In this document: one piece after another, positions 1 to 11,947 of the stretch | Position numbering within the stretch: the stretch's first letter is position 1 | Layout of the letters: each line of letters opens with the position of its first letter | Assembly: GCA_022457065.1 (NCBI GenBank) | Contig: JAJGBQ010000003.1 | Coordinates: 4,650,001-4,714,000 of the forward strand | Direction: 5' to 3' | Source: Curvularia sp. ZM96 | Taxonomy: Eukaryota > Ascomycota > Dothideomycetes > Pleosporales > Pleosporaceae | DNA: 64,000 bases | The notes under the pieces: generated by a model | What the model was told of the DNA's origin: nothing | Database searches by the model: none | What the model saw: the letters and a program-made list of their open reading frames with translations, nothing else | Made by a program: the position numbers and the translations under genes

Positions 1-428
1 AAATGCAGTCGAGAACCCCGTGGACAATAGAAACAGAAGCTAAAGATTCACAGCGTTACAACTCACCAACCACACTTCAATTTAACATTGAACCTTTCTC
101 AGAGCACTTCGTATCTGTATCGTTGTCTTTTCCTATAGTCACAGCTCTATATGCTGGCCTAAAGAGGTAAGGTTGGGCGTTCTGTTTTCCAAGAGAGACC
201 CTGTTGCCGCTCGCGGATCTGACGTACCCAAGCCTGCTTGATAGCCGCTTTCCGCACAAGGCGCCGCCGCATCATCGCCTAGGGGCCCGCCATCCACCCG
301 ACTAGCCATATACTCAACTCGCTCTGCATCCCTGCTCTCAGAAACAACTCCCCGTCGCTCAAGTCGCTATCCAGGTCGCTGAAGCCCTACCGTCGCCCAG
401 GTCTCTCCAAAACTCTCCATCTGTCGCC
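1..428. promoter_or_regulatory. Upstream region and leader of the RhoGAP gene
   Basis: No coding sequence is supported here. The last 130 bases before the ATG at 429 are pyrimidine-rich on the plus strand (many CTC, CGCTC and CCATC runs), which is typical of transcription start regions and leaders of filamentous fungal genes. The window starts inside this intergenic region, so the promoter may extend further upstream. Confidence 0.5.
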
Positions 429-3067
429 ATGAGCGGCGTGCGTGCTCACCTCGCCAGCCGGCTCCGCAGCACCTCCCTGTCCGCCGTTCCTCCTCCGCAG
501 CACAGCTCCAACTATTCTCACGACCTGGCCAAGATTGCCGCTTCCATTCTCTATCGCTCGCCCCTTCCTTCGGACGAAGGAAGGCCTGTTTTCATCCTCA
601 ACGCCGCCGCCCTCCCCGATTCCCACGACGCCGACTACGACCTGCTACTACCCTACGTCCTCGCCCGTCTGCCCGAAGAAGATGAACTGCTCAAGGGATA
701 TGAATATGAAGTAGTCTTCTTTGCTGGTGATGGCGACGGTTCCGCGACCAGCAAGAAGCATAGGCCAGGCTGGGGCTGGTTTCTACAGGCCTACCACGTC
801 CTGTCCAGAGCCATGCGAAAGAGGCTTCAGCGACTGTATATTGTGCACGAGAAAGCATGGGTGAGGATACTGACTGAGATTTTCTCCACTATCGTAAGCC
901 CCAAGTTTCGGAGAAAGATATACCACTGTACGTTTGGCCCTGCTCCTTTGCTTGTTGCAGTACTGACCAGCTTGCAGTGTCCAATTTGACTCAACTGGGC
1001 CGTGAAATACACATTGAGAATCTCCTGATCCCTCCTTCGACCTATCTCGCCGACCGTCGCGTAGCCGAAAATATTGCCGCCTTCAACGGCACCGGGAGAC
1101 GAGCTTTCGGAACCCGCAACCCGTTCCCTGTTGGGAGCAATGGCAAGACCCGCTTCCCCCGTGTTCTTCGAGAGACGACAAGCTTTGTCCTCATGGAGAA
1201 GAACATTACGTCAGAAGGCCTGTTTCGTGTGCCTCCACACTCGAGGTTGCGCGACTCGTTGAAAGAGGCCTATGATAGGGGCCAGAAGTACATCATCTGG
1301 AAAGACAATGACATCATGCTGCCAGTCCCCCCTTACCCTCGTGCAGAACACCAGGATGAGATACTGGCCGAGCTGCCCCCTACCGATGCATATTCAGTCT
1401 ACATGGCCGCCGCCCTCATCAAGGCCTGGTATGCTGCTTTACGGCAACCAATCTTCCCCACAGAATGCTACCGGGACTTGCGTCGGTTATACGGAAACAG
1501 CCAAGAGGTCTTTGAACTTCAGAAGCTGGTTGATCTTTTCTCTCCAACTTCTGAATGGTCTTTGCTGCCCGGCTTATCCCGTGAAATTCTTTGCCGGCAC
1601 CTACTGCCCCTGACAAGCGCGATAGCTGCACGGCAAGAAGAGAACAAAATGACGGCCGAGAACTTGGCAGTTTGCTTCGCTCCAGGACTTCTCTGCGGTC
1701 CTGACCAACTTGAAGATGCCAAGGTGTCGTCCATCATAAGGAGAGTCCTCACTCAAGCCATTGATATGTGGACTGAGGGACTGAGAGAAGCATGCGGTCA
1801 GACAGACGACGCCTTCTATGCCCAGCTGAAGCTACCTAGTGACCAGAAAGATTGGGAAGATCCTGCAGACGCGAGAAGAGATTCTTCAGACAGCGAAACG
1901 TCCTTGCCAGAGCAGATAAGTGGCATTACGTTACTTGACAACGAAAAGGTGTCCATTTCACAAAATTCACGCCAAGGGCAACAGGAGGAGGTGCCGCCTC
2001 CGCTCCCACCCCGAACGAACATACCATCCAACAAATCTTCTGTCGATTCGATTCATCGGAAACCTGCACCACCACTCACAGTGCCTCCGCGCTATTCCAC
2101 TGTGATATCAGACGCTCCCGAAGATGTCGCTGAGTCACCCATTACTTATGCCGCAACTACGGACGGCTTTTCTCCCCTACGTAATGATAACAATAGTACC
2201 GAACATCCTCCGAAGGTCCCACAAAAACGGGATGTCCAATCAGATGAGAAGAAGTCTGGTATGAGCAGCCCAGTTTCAGTCATTCCCAATTCCGCTCCTA
2301 CACGCGCGGAACAAGATACGCGCTCACAAGTTTCTTCTACTTCTCCAGTGTCTCAATTCAATATTCCTAAAAGGAAGACCCTGACCACGACGCAGATTGA
2401 CAATGTCGAGAAGGCCGTCGTCGCGAACAATGAAGCCCGCCGAGCTCTGCCCGTAGGCGGTATGGCGCTTCCCGGGCTTACGGGTAACTATCACAATAAT
2501 AGTAATAACAATACAGACACGAAGCGAGGGTCATTGTCTGCAACCACATCTGTGGGAGACAACACAGCCACTTCCCCCCAGCTGCCGTCACCCCAAAGTG
2601 CCGTCTCAGCACCAGCATCAGAGTTCCGTCGCCCAAGCGTCCCTTTTTCTGCAACAGCAGCAGCAGCACCATCCTCAACAAAAATTAATCGCAGTCCAAG
2701 CATCAACTCGCTCGCACGCCCCGTTTTCCCCACTACGCCTCAAGTTCCCATTTTGGGCCACCCCGTGCCGCATCACAACAAGGCGACAACAAGCACGCTT
2801 CCCGTTCCGTCAACTACTACCCCGCGCCTCCGCGCCCCGAGCGCAAGCCTCCTGCAACGTATGCCCAGCTTTGAAAAATTTGCCAAGAACTCGCCTACCA
2901 AGGACGACGACTTGTCAGATGGCAGTGTGTCCAGGGGGAGGACAACACTCAAGCCGACGAAAATCAGTCTAAAGAAGCAGTCAGTTGAGGATCTGAGGAG
3001 GCTGTATGAAGAGCGGGCGGGCACAGCGAGTGTGCTTGTGCAGGCAGGCAAGCAGAGAAATGGGTAG
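429..3067 (+). CDS. Sec14-like/RhoGAP Rho GTPase-activating protein
   Basis: Two exons, 429-927 and 978-3067, joined across a 50 nt GT-AG intron (donor gtacgt, acceptor ttgcag), give about 862 residues. Residues 40-200 resemble the CRAL-TRIO/BCH-like module found before RhoGAP in Ecm25-type proteins. Residues 225-435 are a RhoGAP domain: the arginine finger lies in GLFRVPP (Arg about 250), and the conserved helix NKMTAENLAVCFAPGLL is at about 390-406. The rest is a low-complexity Ser/Pro/Thr tail with polyproline stretches (VPPPLPPR) that could bind SH3 domains. By family knowledge it should speed GTP hydrolysis on a Rho/Cdc42 GTPase at sites of polarised growth; the exact GTPase cannot be read from sequence. 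Start chosen as the first ATG after a pyrimidine-rich leader. Convergent with the next gene. Confidence 0.9.
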
Positions 3068-3949
3068 TTTGCTGCTGTTGGCTTTTGGTTCTTCTTTCTT
3101 TGCTTGACCTTTTTTTTTTTGCTGGGCATATTTTCTTCCTCGGAATGTATATAGACGGTGTATATTTGTGTACGTGAGGGGGTGGGTAGGGATTTTAGGA
3201 TCTGGTATATATTATAGTACAGTTTTGATATTCAAACAGGATATTTATACATCCCAATAGTTCAACACCCACATCTCTCCTTTCTATGTTTTTTCGTCTC
3301 TGGTTTCTGTGTGATTACATCGATGAAGCATTTCGTGGTTCCTAGTGTATATCTTGTCATCTCGATACGAGTTTCCAAATACATCCTTTTTTTCCTCTCC
3401 CCCCCGCACTCTTTTCCTTTTTTTGTGGAAAACAAAAGGTAGAATTCTGCATCAAGTAAGGGATTTAAAAGTAAAAAGTGAAAAAAGGAAATTTCTAGAA
3501 AAGAAACATGACGTACAGTTAAGTTTAATTCTTATATGCAGGTTTTTACGAAAAGGGACATAGTAGGGAACAAGGAACGGGAAGGGTTGTAGATCTAGCG
3601 CGGGATGGGTGGGTATGATGTGCTAGGAAACGCTAGGCTAGGCTAGGATGACAGGTCGCTGGGCAGAGGGCTACGGTATGTTTGCAAAGGAATGTGGTGA
3701 ATAAGAGAGATACAAGCAAAGTATCATGTCGAACATGAGGTAGGTAATACAAATAGGGATTAAGTAATCACACACACACATGTTTATGAATATCCCTTCT
3801 TGTACAAAAGGGGGTACGGTGACTGGCATCACCTGTGCATATTGCTATAATCGCCTGTGAAACGAAACGAGATCTTCATCAACCATCTCAAAGAATAAAG
3901 AGAGCGTCTAGCTCCCTCCTCCTTCCTCCCTCTCTCCCCTACACAACAA
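3068..3949. other. Convergent 3' intergenic region
   Basis: Lies between two stop codons of converging genes and should hold both 3' UTRs. It contains an 11 nt T run at about 3110-3120, AT-rich stretches, a CTAGG-type short repeat near 3630 and a (CA)6 tract at 3769-3780. No gene is seen. Confidence 0.6.
3769..3780. repeat. (CA)6 microsatellite
   Basis: Perfect dinucleotide run of six CA units in the convergent 3' region. Short, but a possible length polymorphism between strains. Confidence 0.8.
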
Positions 3950-6900
3950 CTACCCATGGTTTCTGAACACAGGGTTCGCTGTGCCATCACCATCTGCGTC
4001 TTCCGTCTTTGTTCGCGCCGGTGGCGGCCAACCCATGTGTCCCTGCGTGGAGTTTGCACCAGGCCACCATCCTCCGCCATCATACCCATCCTGTCCGTGG
4101 TGTCCATCGTGTGCGGCTGGAGGATATACAACTGCATCTGGTGTTGTAGAGTAAGCTTGTCGAGGAGCATATGGGTGCTCGTGTTGGTTGTTTGGCGCCG
4201 AGTAGACGGTTGCTGCTACGCCTGTGTTGAAGCCGTTGACGTGGCTGGAGCGCCAGTCTTCGTTAATTCTGAAACCGTCGCGTCCAAGACGGTCACCTAT
4301 GTCGTTGTTGTGGACGACGCTTTCGAGGCCCATGGAGCCCATTTGTTGGTAGTTGTGACGAGGAATGATAGGGCCTGGTACACCTGGCATTGCTAACGTG
4401 TAAGCGTCAGATTATGCTCAAACTAAAACCCAGGGCAATTTGCTTACGGTTCCAGAACATAGATTCTGCTGCATCTGCCGTAGGAGATGTGATTGTCATG
4501 GGTATGTTGGTTGTCGATGACATGGGCTGTGTGTACTGGTAAGGAAGCGACATGTTGGTACCATAGCTGCCTTGAACGGGTTCATGTCTCACGGCGGGCG
4601 ATGACTGTCGTTGGCTCGAGACCACGCTGGCCGGCCTCGAGTGGGCGGGATGTGTAGCTAGATGCATCATGTTTTGGGACCCAAACATGGACAAACTCTC
4701 TCGCCGTTGAGGCTGAGCTGCGTGGACCCCAGGCACTGCGCGGTTACTGGCGTTGGCAGAAGCACTTGGCATTCCCATCAGAGGTTCTGGCGGAGAACTC
4801 ATCTGACCGTGAGGATTGTTTGAATCGTTCCTGGCTAATAGTCTTGAGTTGATGTGCTCCTCTGGGAATGGCAGATTCCAGGTCTTGGACAGAGTGTGTA
4901 TAATCCGGAAACTCCTTGCTCCAAAGTAATGACATTCGTGAAGATCTTCGAGACCCTGTAGTCCTTCGACAAGATTTTGCCGACTCAGCTGGTTCTCCTT
5001 GGAATAGAGCAGGTGTATTATGCAAACGGTGAGCAAAACGTGTGGTATGATCAGATGAGCTTGTCGAAAGTCATAGAATTGTCGGTAAATCCTGACGATT
5101 CTTGATACCTGGTTGGCGGCGTCTATGCATATATCGCGTGGGTGTACGTCGGAATGGATAAGATCGACCTTGAGTAGCGGGCGAAAGAGGTGGATGATGT
5201 TTGTGTAGTAGAACATGCTGTAGACCAGATTAATTCTCTGACAAGCAAAACGAAGCAAACAGTAAGAAAAAAGAAGAGAAAGAGACGAGGAGAATTGTTG
5301 AACGTACTGTAGTGTGAGAATATGCGGCTGGGGTTCTTCGTTTCCGTCAATTCGCAGCGATTGTGGTAATTTTCTGTACCAGGATTGGTATCTGTTGTAG
5401 CAGTCAAGCAACTTGCTGCTGGTAAGCCTTTCCTTTGGTGCAAAGAACATGTGGTTGTTGTCATTGATAATCTCTGAAAGCGTCGTGAGCTCTTGTAGAA
5501 ACATGCGAGTGGTTATGATGCCACTGCCTGCGTGTGAAGCTCCAGGAAAGGTCTCTGGACTAGTAGTCGTTTCGTCAAGGATAGGCTTCTGAAGGGTAAT
5601 TGCGGCTCGAGGTATCTGGCTGATTCGCCCCATGGCAATTGTCCAGACACTTTTGTACTCGTTAGCCAAGATTGTCATTGCGTCGTCTATGGGTAGCTGA
5701 ATACTTACTTTTCCACGGTAAAGCAGCCCCAGAAAGTAACTTTTCGGACCTCGATTTCGCTTGGTGTCAAACCAAGAGTAGCACTGTTTCCGTAATCCAA
5801 GTGCAGGCCAAGCTCGACACACATACGTATGCATCGTCCAATGTAGGCAAAACCGCTGCTTTCTCTGCCTGTGCTCGGCTCACGAAGCGACATGACACAG
5901 AGCGCCTGGACAGTTGTAAGACACGGGGTTTCATCCTCGTAGAGCAACCGCCTGGCCTCGGCGAAGAAATGATCGCCTGCGGTGCGGAAGTCGGACGGAT
6001 CCGTACGACCTGCAGGATCGTCGGTCAAGTGGCAAGCGTAGGCACATATGGCGTTGACGAGCAGAGAGCAGCAGTATTTGTCGCGACCCGCTCTGAAATC
6101 CTTATAGAAGCATTCTCGGCTAAAGAGAACGTAAAAAGGGTGACTCCACGTAAAGTAGAGATCAAGCAAGCTCTCGACAAAGGCTAGATCATCCGTCACG
6201 GTTGTCCAGGTGGAACCCTGACGCTGCGGTTGCACACTACTCATACGCATGCGGCCATGGCCAAAATTCTCTTCTTCTGGGACAAGACTCAGGCTGGCTA
6301 AGTGTCCAAAGTGTCGGCTTTGACCGGTGAGGGTCACGGTTGGCTTACCGAGCAGCACGCTCAGATCAGACTCGAGGCTTTGGCCCTCGATGGGCGTACT
6401 AGGAGTTAGGGTTACGTTCTTGCGCCATGTTTCGGCCAAGGTGGCGGTATCGAGGTCAGGATTGCTTCGAATGTGCTGGACAAGCTCGTTGACGTGCTCC
6501 TCAGGCAGTCTCTTGAGTGAATTAATGATGAAATCGGCATTAGCTGGGGAATCCGAGGTGAGGGTGGCGACTGATGAGGCATCGCGCTTTATGCCTGCGT
6601 TGTGGGAGGTGGCGTGTCCAGACTTGTTGCGTCGACTCTCGCTCTCAGCATCGTAATGACATTCTGTCTTGTAAACGGCAGTGCAGGTTGCGCACACGGG
6701 AGTCCCGCCATCGCACTGTGGGCAAAGGCATTAGCAAGGGAGGCGAAATTTATGAAGGGGGTTTTGGGAAGGGCGGGCTCTGGCAGGTTGGTAGGCAGGC
6801 TGACAGACAGGTAGACAGCAGCGAGCAAAAATCGAAGAGTGGTACCAGGCGAGGAGCCGTCCGCGGAGGCGAATCTCACACCAGATGCCATGACTCCTAG

Positions 6901-7069
6901 TTTGTTACAGAGATGGTGCGCCTGTCGAGATACTTACTTTGGACTTGCGTTTACGGCATGGGACACAGGCTGATTGCACGCAGCGGCGCTTACTTGCTTT
7001 GGCATCTTGGGCGTGAGAGGCGTCTTGGGAGTCTCTGGTGGAAGAAGAGGTAGTGGCACCGCGAGCCAT
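3950..7069 (-). CDS. Zn(II)2Cys6 transcription factor with fungal-specific MHR domain
   Basis: Five exons on the minus strand: 7069-6938, 6715-5709, 5649-5308, 5235-4448 and 4392-3950, with introns of 222, 59, 72 and 55 nt; the sum is 2712 nt (903 residues). Residues 28-60 carry the binuclear zinc cluster C-x2-C-x6-C-x6-C-x2-C-x7-C (ACVPCRKRKSKC ... CATC ... C), which binds DNA in the nucleus. The first intron falls between the second and third cysteines. The middle holds the fungal_trans domain (PF04082), with LLVNAICAYACHLTD, AGDHFFAEARRLL and VTFWGCFTVE. The C-terminal 200 residues are Gly/Pro/His/Asn-rich and likely disordered or activating. The start at 7069 gives a short Ser/Thr-rich lead into the cluster. 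The layout is NirA/XlnR-like but the target pathway cannot be assigned. Confidence 0.88.
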
Positions 7070-8272
7070 TGTTGGTCAGCAGACAGAAAGAGGAACAAGT
7101 CCACACTGGGGCTCCGAGGGAGGATCTGGTTATGACATTGTCTGACTTGGAGTAGCAGAAGTATGTAGCACGAGGGAGCAGCCACTTAGAAGGCAAGGTC
7201 CAATTAGGTAGTTGTGACGTTGGGGCGCCCGTTGCAGCGTCCAATGTGCCTGGCTCAAGTTTGGCTTGGCGGATTAGAGGTAAAATACAATGGGCAGGGT
7301 GGCGAGCAGGGGTGGCCGCCAGAGGGAAAGGCCCAGCGCCCGTGGGAGCGGTGCACGCACGCACAGAGGGTCGCTGAGGCTAGTCTAATGACCATGGGCG
7401 AGCCGGGCGAGGGCAGCGGCCGCATGTTGTGCAGTAGACTAGGCCGGCGGCCAACATGGCAAAGTCAGGACACAAGCGGGAAATTCGAATCGAGAGGCGG
7501 GAATCCCATCAGCCCCGTCAGCTGATCGCCTCTGAAGCGCGTCCACGTCGCGCCGTCGCGCGCTTGCAGCCCCGAACCCTGGCCGACCAGCCTTTCGCGG
7601 CTATGGGAGCGACGCGACGCTGGAAATGCGTATCCCATGAGCAAACATGGTGGTGCCCTCTGCGCAGGTGGGGTCCTGGGGGGAACGGCAGCCTCAGGGC
7701 CCTCAATGGAGCAGAGATTTTCTCATCCAACTCCCGGGACGCGTCCTCGCTGCTCAGCTTCGGCACACCACGCCGAACGAGTGTGCTTGCGAGCCTTTGC
7801 GGTTGCCGTGGCAAAAAATGAAACGGTGCGTGGTCGCGGCGCGTCGGAGCCAGGCAGAGAGGGAGAGCGCAGGGCTTGAGGGCCGTCGCAAGCCGCTCCT
7901 TTGGTGCGTGCAATGCAGTGCAGGAGGGTGTGTACTGACATGGTGGGTAGAGCAACGGCTGCAAGCGAGTCGCCTGTCTTCTCGTCGGTGGGTCGCGGTC
8001 CGGCGCTGCTACTGCTACTAGTCTTCAGCCCCTCCACCCCCCTACTACTTCGAGCCCCATCCCCATCCCCATCGACACCGACATGGACATGGACATGGAC
8101 ACCGACATCGCACAGGCACCTTATTCCCGCTCACACTCATCAAGCTAGTCGATTCATTGTCATTTGCCCTGGCCTAGAGGCGTTCGTGGCCGCATAACCT
8201 AAAACTCCCAAACTCCCGTCTACATGCGGCTGTTTCTCCTCTATCCACCCCCCTCTGCCCACTTTGCTCCAT
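7070..8272. other. Intergenic region upstream of the Zn2Cys6 gene
   Basis: About 1.2 kb holding the promoter of the transcription factor (minus strand) and, at its far end, the 3' UTR of chorismate synthase. Open frames here are short, occur on both strands and match nothing I recognise. A hexanucleotide-type imperfect repeat lies at 8055-8110. Confidence 0.5.
8055..8110. repeat. Imperfect hexanucleotide repeat (CCCATC / GACATG)
   Basis: Three CCCCAT units are followed by three GACATG units, flanked by two ACCGACAT copies. It is not inside a recognised gene and reads as a short minisatellite. Confidence 0.7.
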
Positions 8273-9614
8273 TTATTCAGCCTCAGCCCCATGGACAGGC
8301 TGAACACCCTTAATTAGCGGCAATAGACTCCTCGCGCCTTGCCTCGCTTGTTGGGCTAGTACCGCGTCCATGATGACCAGCGCTGCCATGCTTTCGACAA
8401 TGGGTACCGCACGCGGCACCACGCATGGGTCGTGTCTGCCCTTGGCCTCGAGCACGCCATCCTCCTGGTCGTACGTTACCGTCGACTGCGCTTGTCCAAT
8501 CGTCGCAGCTGGCTTGAACGCAACGTTGAAGTAGATGGGCGCCCCGTTACTGATGCCGCCCTGAATGCCCCCCGAGTTGTTGGTCTTGGTCGTTAGTTTG
8601 GGCTTGGAGCGGAACACCTTTGCAGACGGGTTCTCGCCTGCCGGCACGGCAGGAGCCTTGATAAAAGGGTCGTTATGGATGGAGCCAGGCACTTGCGCGC
8701 CTCCAAACCCAGACCCAATCTCAAACCCCTTGGTTGCTGGAATCGACAGCATGGCGTGTCCCAGCTTGGCCTCGAGTTTGTCAAAGCATGGCTCTCCCAG
8801 CCCCGTCGGACAGTTTCTAATCACACACGTCACAGTGCCGCCTATGCTATCCTGCGCGTCCCTGTACTTTGCAACCAAGTCTTCCATGCGCCTCGTAACC
8901 TCGTCGCTCGGGCACCGCACGGGCAGAAACTCGTCCACCTTCTCCCGTGTAATGGTGTCGATGAGTTTGAGGTACTCGGGATTCGTCGATGCTGTCGGGT
9001 GCTCCGGGGTAGGCGGGAAGAGAAATTCGTTTCCAATAGAGTTTGTAAATGCGACAATCTCGATGCCATAGGCCTCGCGGAGGTACTTTTCTGCAATCGC
9101 TCCCGCCGCCACTCGCCCTGATTCATGTCAGCCGTGATGCGTCTACATGTCTCCAGAAGACGGCGTACCAATCGTCTCCCGAGCACTACTGCGGCCTCCA
9201 CCTGAGCTAGCCTTGACTCCATATTTCTCCAGGTATGTCCAGTCAGCATGACTCGGTCGCGGGTATTTGTCCATGGTCTGGTTGCCATAGTCTTGCTTGC
9301 GCTGGTTTTCGTTCATGACTCTGATGCCGATCGGCGTGCCGAGTGTAATGCCAAACTCCGTCCCCGACTGAATCTCCACGCGGTCCTTTTCATTACGTGG
9401 AGTCGTGATGGCCGACTGGCCGGGTCGTCGTCGTGTCATCTGGGGTTGGATGTCGGCCTCTGTCAGCGCCATGCCAGGTGGGCAGCCATCGATAATGGCG
9501 CCGACAGAGAGACAGTGAGATTCGCCATAGCTGCCAGGAATCAGTTTGTGAGCCCTGTGTACAGGCAGTGATTGCATACGTGGTGACCCTGAAATGTGTT
9601 CCGAATGTAGACAT
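8273..9614 (-). CDS. ARO2: Chorismate synthase
   Basis: Three exons, 9614-9580, 9530-9169 and 9117-8273, with introns of 49 and 51 nt; 413 residues. It catalyses the last shikimate step, conversion of 5-enolpyruvylshikimate-3-phosphate to chorismate using reduced FMN, in the cytosol; chorismate feeds aromatic amino acid and folate synthesis. All family signatures are visible: MSTFGTHFRVTTYGESH at the N-terminus, then VGAIIDGCPPG, SSGGGRSSARETIGRVAAGA, and near the C-terminus the GRHDPCVVPRAVPIVES block with flavin- and substrate-binding basic residues. The tiny 35 nt first exon is supported because only this splice restores the GESH motif. Length is close to other fungal enzymes. Fungal enzymes are usually bifunctional with flavin reductase activity; that is family knowledge. 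Confidence 0.97.
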
Positions 9615-10665
9615 GTTGGCTGCGGTGGAGGGGCTGAAGTTGGACTCTCCACTGCGGATGCAATTGGATCAGGGCAACAAGAAAAGGAGCTTGTGATTAA
9701 ATTGTAGGAGCTGCTTGGTGAGTCTATTGATTTCGCGGGTGCAAAGTTTTGTCACAGGTTGGACCAGACGCGCGCGCTGGAATAATCAACGTCAGAGTCA
9801 CTCCCGCAGTTTTACTTAATAGTGGGGCGCGGAGCAGGGCCGTATGGGCATCCGAAGTCGGCCGCCGATGGTAGAGCTGGCGTAGCTGGAGCCATGCCGT
9901 TCCCCCAATCGAATGTCTCCAGAGCACAACCAAAGAACCAGCGTCTCGACAAGCGTATGGCGACATTCTCTGAGAGGGGTATTGCTCTTGTCGGTTAGTG
10001 GCATCCTTCCCTGCCAGACGGACAGGCTCGCGACCGGCGCATCCAGCATCATCAACGCCAAATGCGCATGTTCGTATATGTAGTCAACCAAACTTTGCAA
10101 GCCATTGGCAATGTCCTCTCTTGCGCTGACATGAGTGGTCCGATGAATGATGAGTCTGGTCACGAGCGTCACGTGAATGCGCAGAACGTCAGCTTGCCAT
10201 GGAACCAAAGTGCGCATGCGTTGTTCTTGCGTTGTTCCATGCTTCTGCGCAGCAAAGTGGGGTCGAGACAAATCGAAGGTGAAGGTGGTGCACAGCTGAG
10301 GGAGTCTGGCAGCAGGGCCGCAAAGAATCAATGCCAGAGTTGAGGATAGCGAACAGAGTGATAGGCCAGGCCGGTCAAATGCCTCTCGGTGTGTTGTAGT
10401 AGCAACAAGAGATGCAGGACCATGGCAAGCTTGAGTGAAACTGCAAGGTGGGAAAAGAGATTTGTCGGGGTCATGGGCGAGAGGACGACGTGCCTCAGGT
10501 GCGCGCACGTTGGCGACCAAGTGGCAGGCAGGCACGAAGATCGCCCGGCTTTGCTAGCGCGGACCCTTGCCGTGACCTCTCAAGAAGTTTTGCGCCTGGC
10601 CAGCAACACCAACCCCCCAAACCACCCCTCCATTCTTCCAATTGCATCCCACACAAACCTCCATC
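9615..10665. promoter_or_regulatory. Divergent region between chorismate synthase and porin genes
   Basis: About 1 kb separating two divergent start codons, so it should carry both promoters. A 239-codon open frame on the minus strand (9816-10535) occupies much of it and is listed separately as a weak candidate. The 60 bases before the porin ATG are rich in CCA/CAA/ACA, typical of a fungal leader. Confidence 0.5.
9816..10535 (-). CDS. Doubtful hypothetical ORF, 239 codons
   Basis: A single uninterrupted frame with an ATG at 10535 and a stop at 9816, co-directional with chorismate synthase and ending about 200 bases before its start codon. Part of the product, including ANGLQSLVDYIYEHAHLALM, looks amphipathic and protein-like, but there is no family I recognise, no conserved motif and a His/Arg/Pro/Cys-rich composition in the first half that is usual for chance frames. 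A frame of this length can arise by chance in a window of this size. If real, it would leave only 130 bases for the porin promoter. Confidence 0.22.
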   Translation of the reverse strand: MPACHLVANVRAPEARRPLAHDPDKSLFPPCSFTQACHGPASLVATTTHREAFDRPGLSLCSLSSTLALILCGPAARLPQLCTTFTFDLSRPHFAAQKHGTTQEQRMRTLVPWQADVLRIHVTLVTRLIIHRTTHVSAREDIANGLQSLVDYIYEHAHLALMMLDAPVASLSVWQGRMPLTDKSNTPLRECRHTLVETLVLWLCSGDIRLGERHGSSYASSTIGGRLRMPIRPCSAPHY

Positions 10666-11947
10666 ATGGCTGAGTACATCAAGGACAAGGTCGTCTCCAA
10701 GGTCCCGCCCCCGGCCTTCAGCGACATCTCAAAGGCCTCCAACGACGTATGTTTGGGCTCCCCCGCGACGACCTTCGCGATAGCGCCATTGCTAACCCCA
10801 ACGCTCCCCAGCTTATCAACAAGGACTTCTACCACACTGCCGCAGGTCAGACACACGCATTGGACCTAGCCACGCAACTACTGACGCTCCCCCAGCTGCC
10901 CTCGAGGTCAAGCTCAAGGCCCCCAACGGTGTCAACTTCACTGCCAAGGGTACCTCCGCCCACGATGGCCCCGTCACCTCATCGGTCAGTACCCTGCTCC
11001 CAGCCGACAAAAGATACAAGTTGCTGATAGGTCAAACAGCTTGAGGGAAAGAAGTCGCTCTCCAATGGTACGGCAATATCTCGTTCATTCTCTCCCAGCT
11101 TCAGCAGCTTAGTGATACCTTTTTCTTCATCGCGCGACTTTCGCTCGTACTTGTTTCACATAACGCAGCCTCCAGGAACTGGGGGCTATTCTATTACAGC
11201 TTACCGAATGGAATGGCTGACGACGGATCGCGCAGGCATCAGCATCACCCAGTCATGGAACACCGCCAACATGCTGGCTACCAAGGTTGAGCTCAACGAC
11301 ACCTTCGCCAGCGGCTTGAAGACCGAGGTCCTCTCCAACTTCAACCCCGCTGCCGGCAACAAGGGCCAGAAGGTCAACCTCCACTTCAAGCAGCCTGCCT
11401 TCCACGGCCGTGCTTTTGTCGACTACTCGGCTTCTGGTGCCATTGGCACCATTGCTGATGCTGTCGTGAGCCACGAGGGCATGGTTGTCGGTGGTGAGGT
11501 TGGCTACGACGTCCAGAAGGCTGCCATCACCAAGTACTCCGCTGCCGTCGGATACACCACCCCTCTCTACAACGCTGCCGTTACCGCTACCAACTCCCTG
11601 AGCGTCTTCACTGCTTCGTACTACCAGCGCGTCAACCCCGCTGTCGAGGCCGGTGCTCGCGCCGTCTGGGACTCAAAGTCCGGCAACAACGTCGGTCTTG
11701 AGCTTGCCGCCAAGTACAAGCTCGACCCTGCCTCTTTCGCCAAGGTACGTCTCAAGCCCCCTGATTATATGCTGACTTCTCTGCTAAACCCTTCTAGGCC
11801 AAGATCAACAACCTCGGCATTGCTTCCCTCGCCTACAACACCAAGGTCAACAGCGGTCTGACCTTTGGTATTGGCGGCTCTTTCGATACCCAGAAGCTCA
11901 ACGAGGCCGGCCACAAGCTCGGCACCAGCTTCACCTTCGAGGGTTAA
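10666..11947 (+). CDS. Mitochondrial outer membrane porin (VDAC)
   Basis: Six exons: 10666-10746, 10812-10845, 10896-10984, 11040-11067, 11236-11744 and 11798-11947, in frame throughout, 296 residues. It forms the 19-strand beta-barrel channel of the mitochondrial outer membrane that passes ATP, ADP and metabolites. Recognisable elements are the N-terminal helix region PPAFSDISKASNDLLNKDFY, the segment ITQSWNTANMLATKVEL, the block NLHFKQPAFHGRAFVDY, GYDVQKAAITKYSAAVGY, and the C-terminal strand ending KLGTSFTFEG, the usual beta-signal. The family is normally about 283 residues in filamentous fungi; the extra residues are an N-terminal MAEYIKDKVVSKVP extension. The first four exons are very short (81, 34, 89 and 28 nt) and the fourth intron (168 nt) is the longest. 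Strong codon bias (GTC, AAC, AAG, CTC) fits high expression. Confidence 0.96.

Noticed and set aside
5700..5720. Apparent frameshift in the Zn2Cys6 gene
   Set aside because: A 59 nt intron (5708-5650) with gtaagt and a normal acceptor restores the frame as CFTVENVWTIAMGR, so no mutation is needed.
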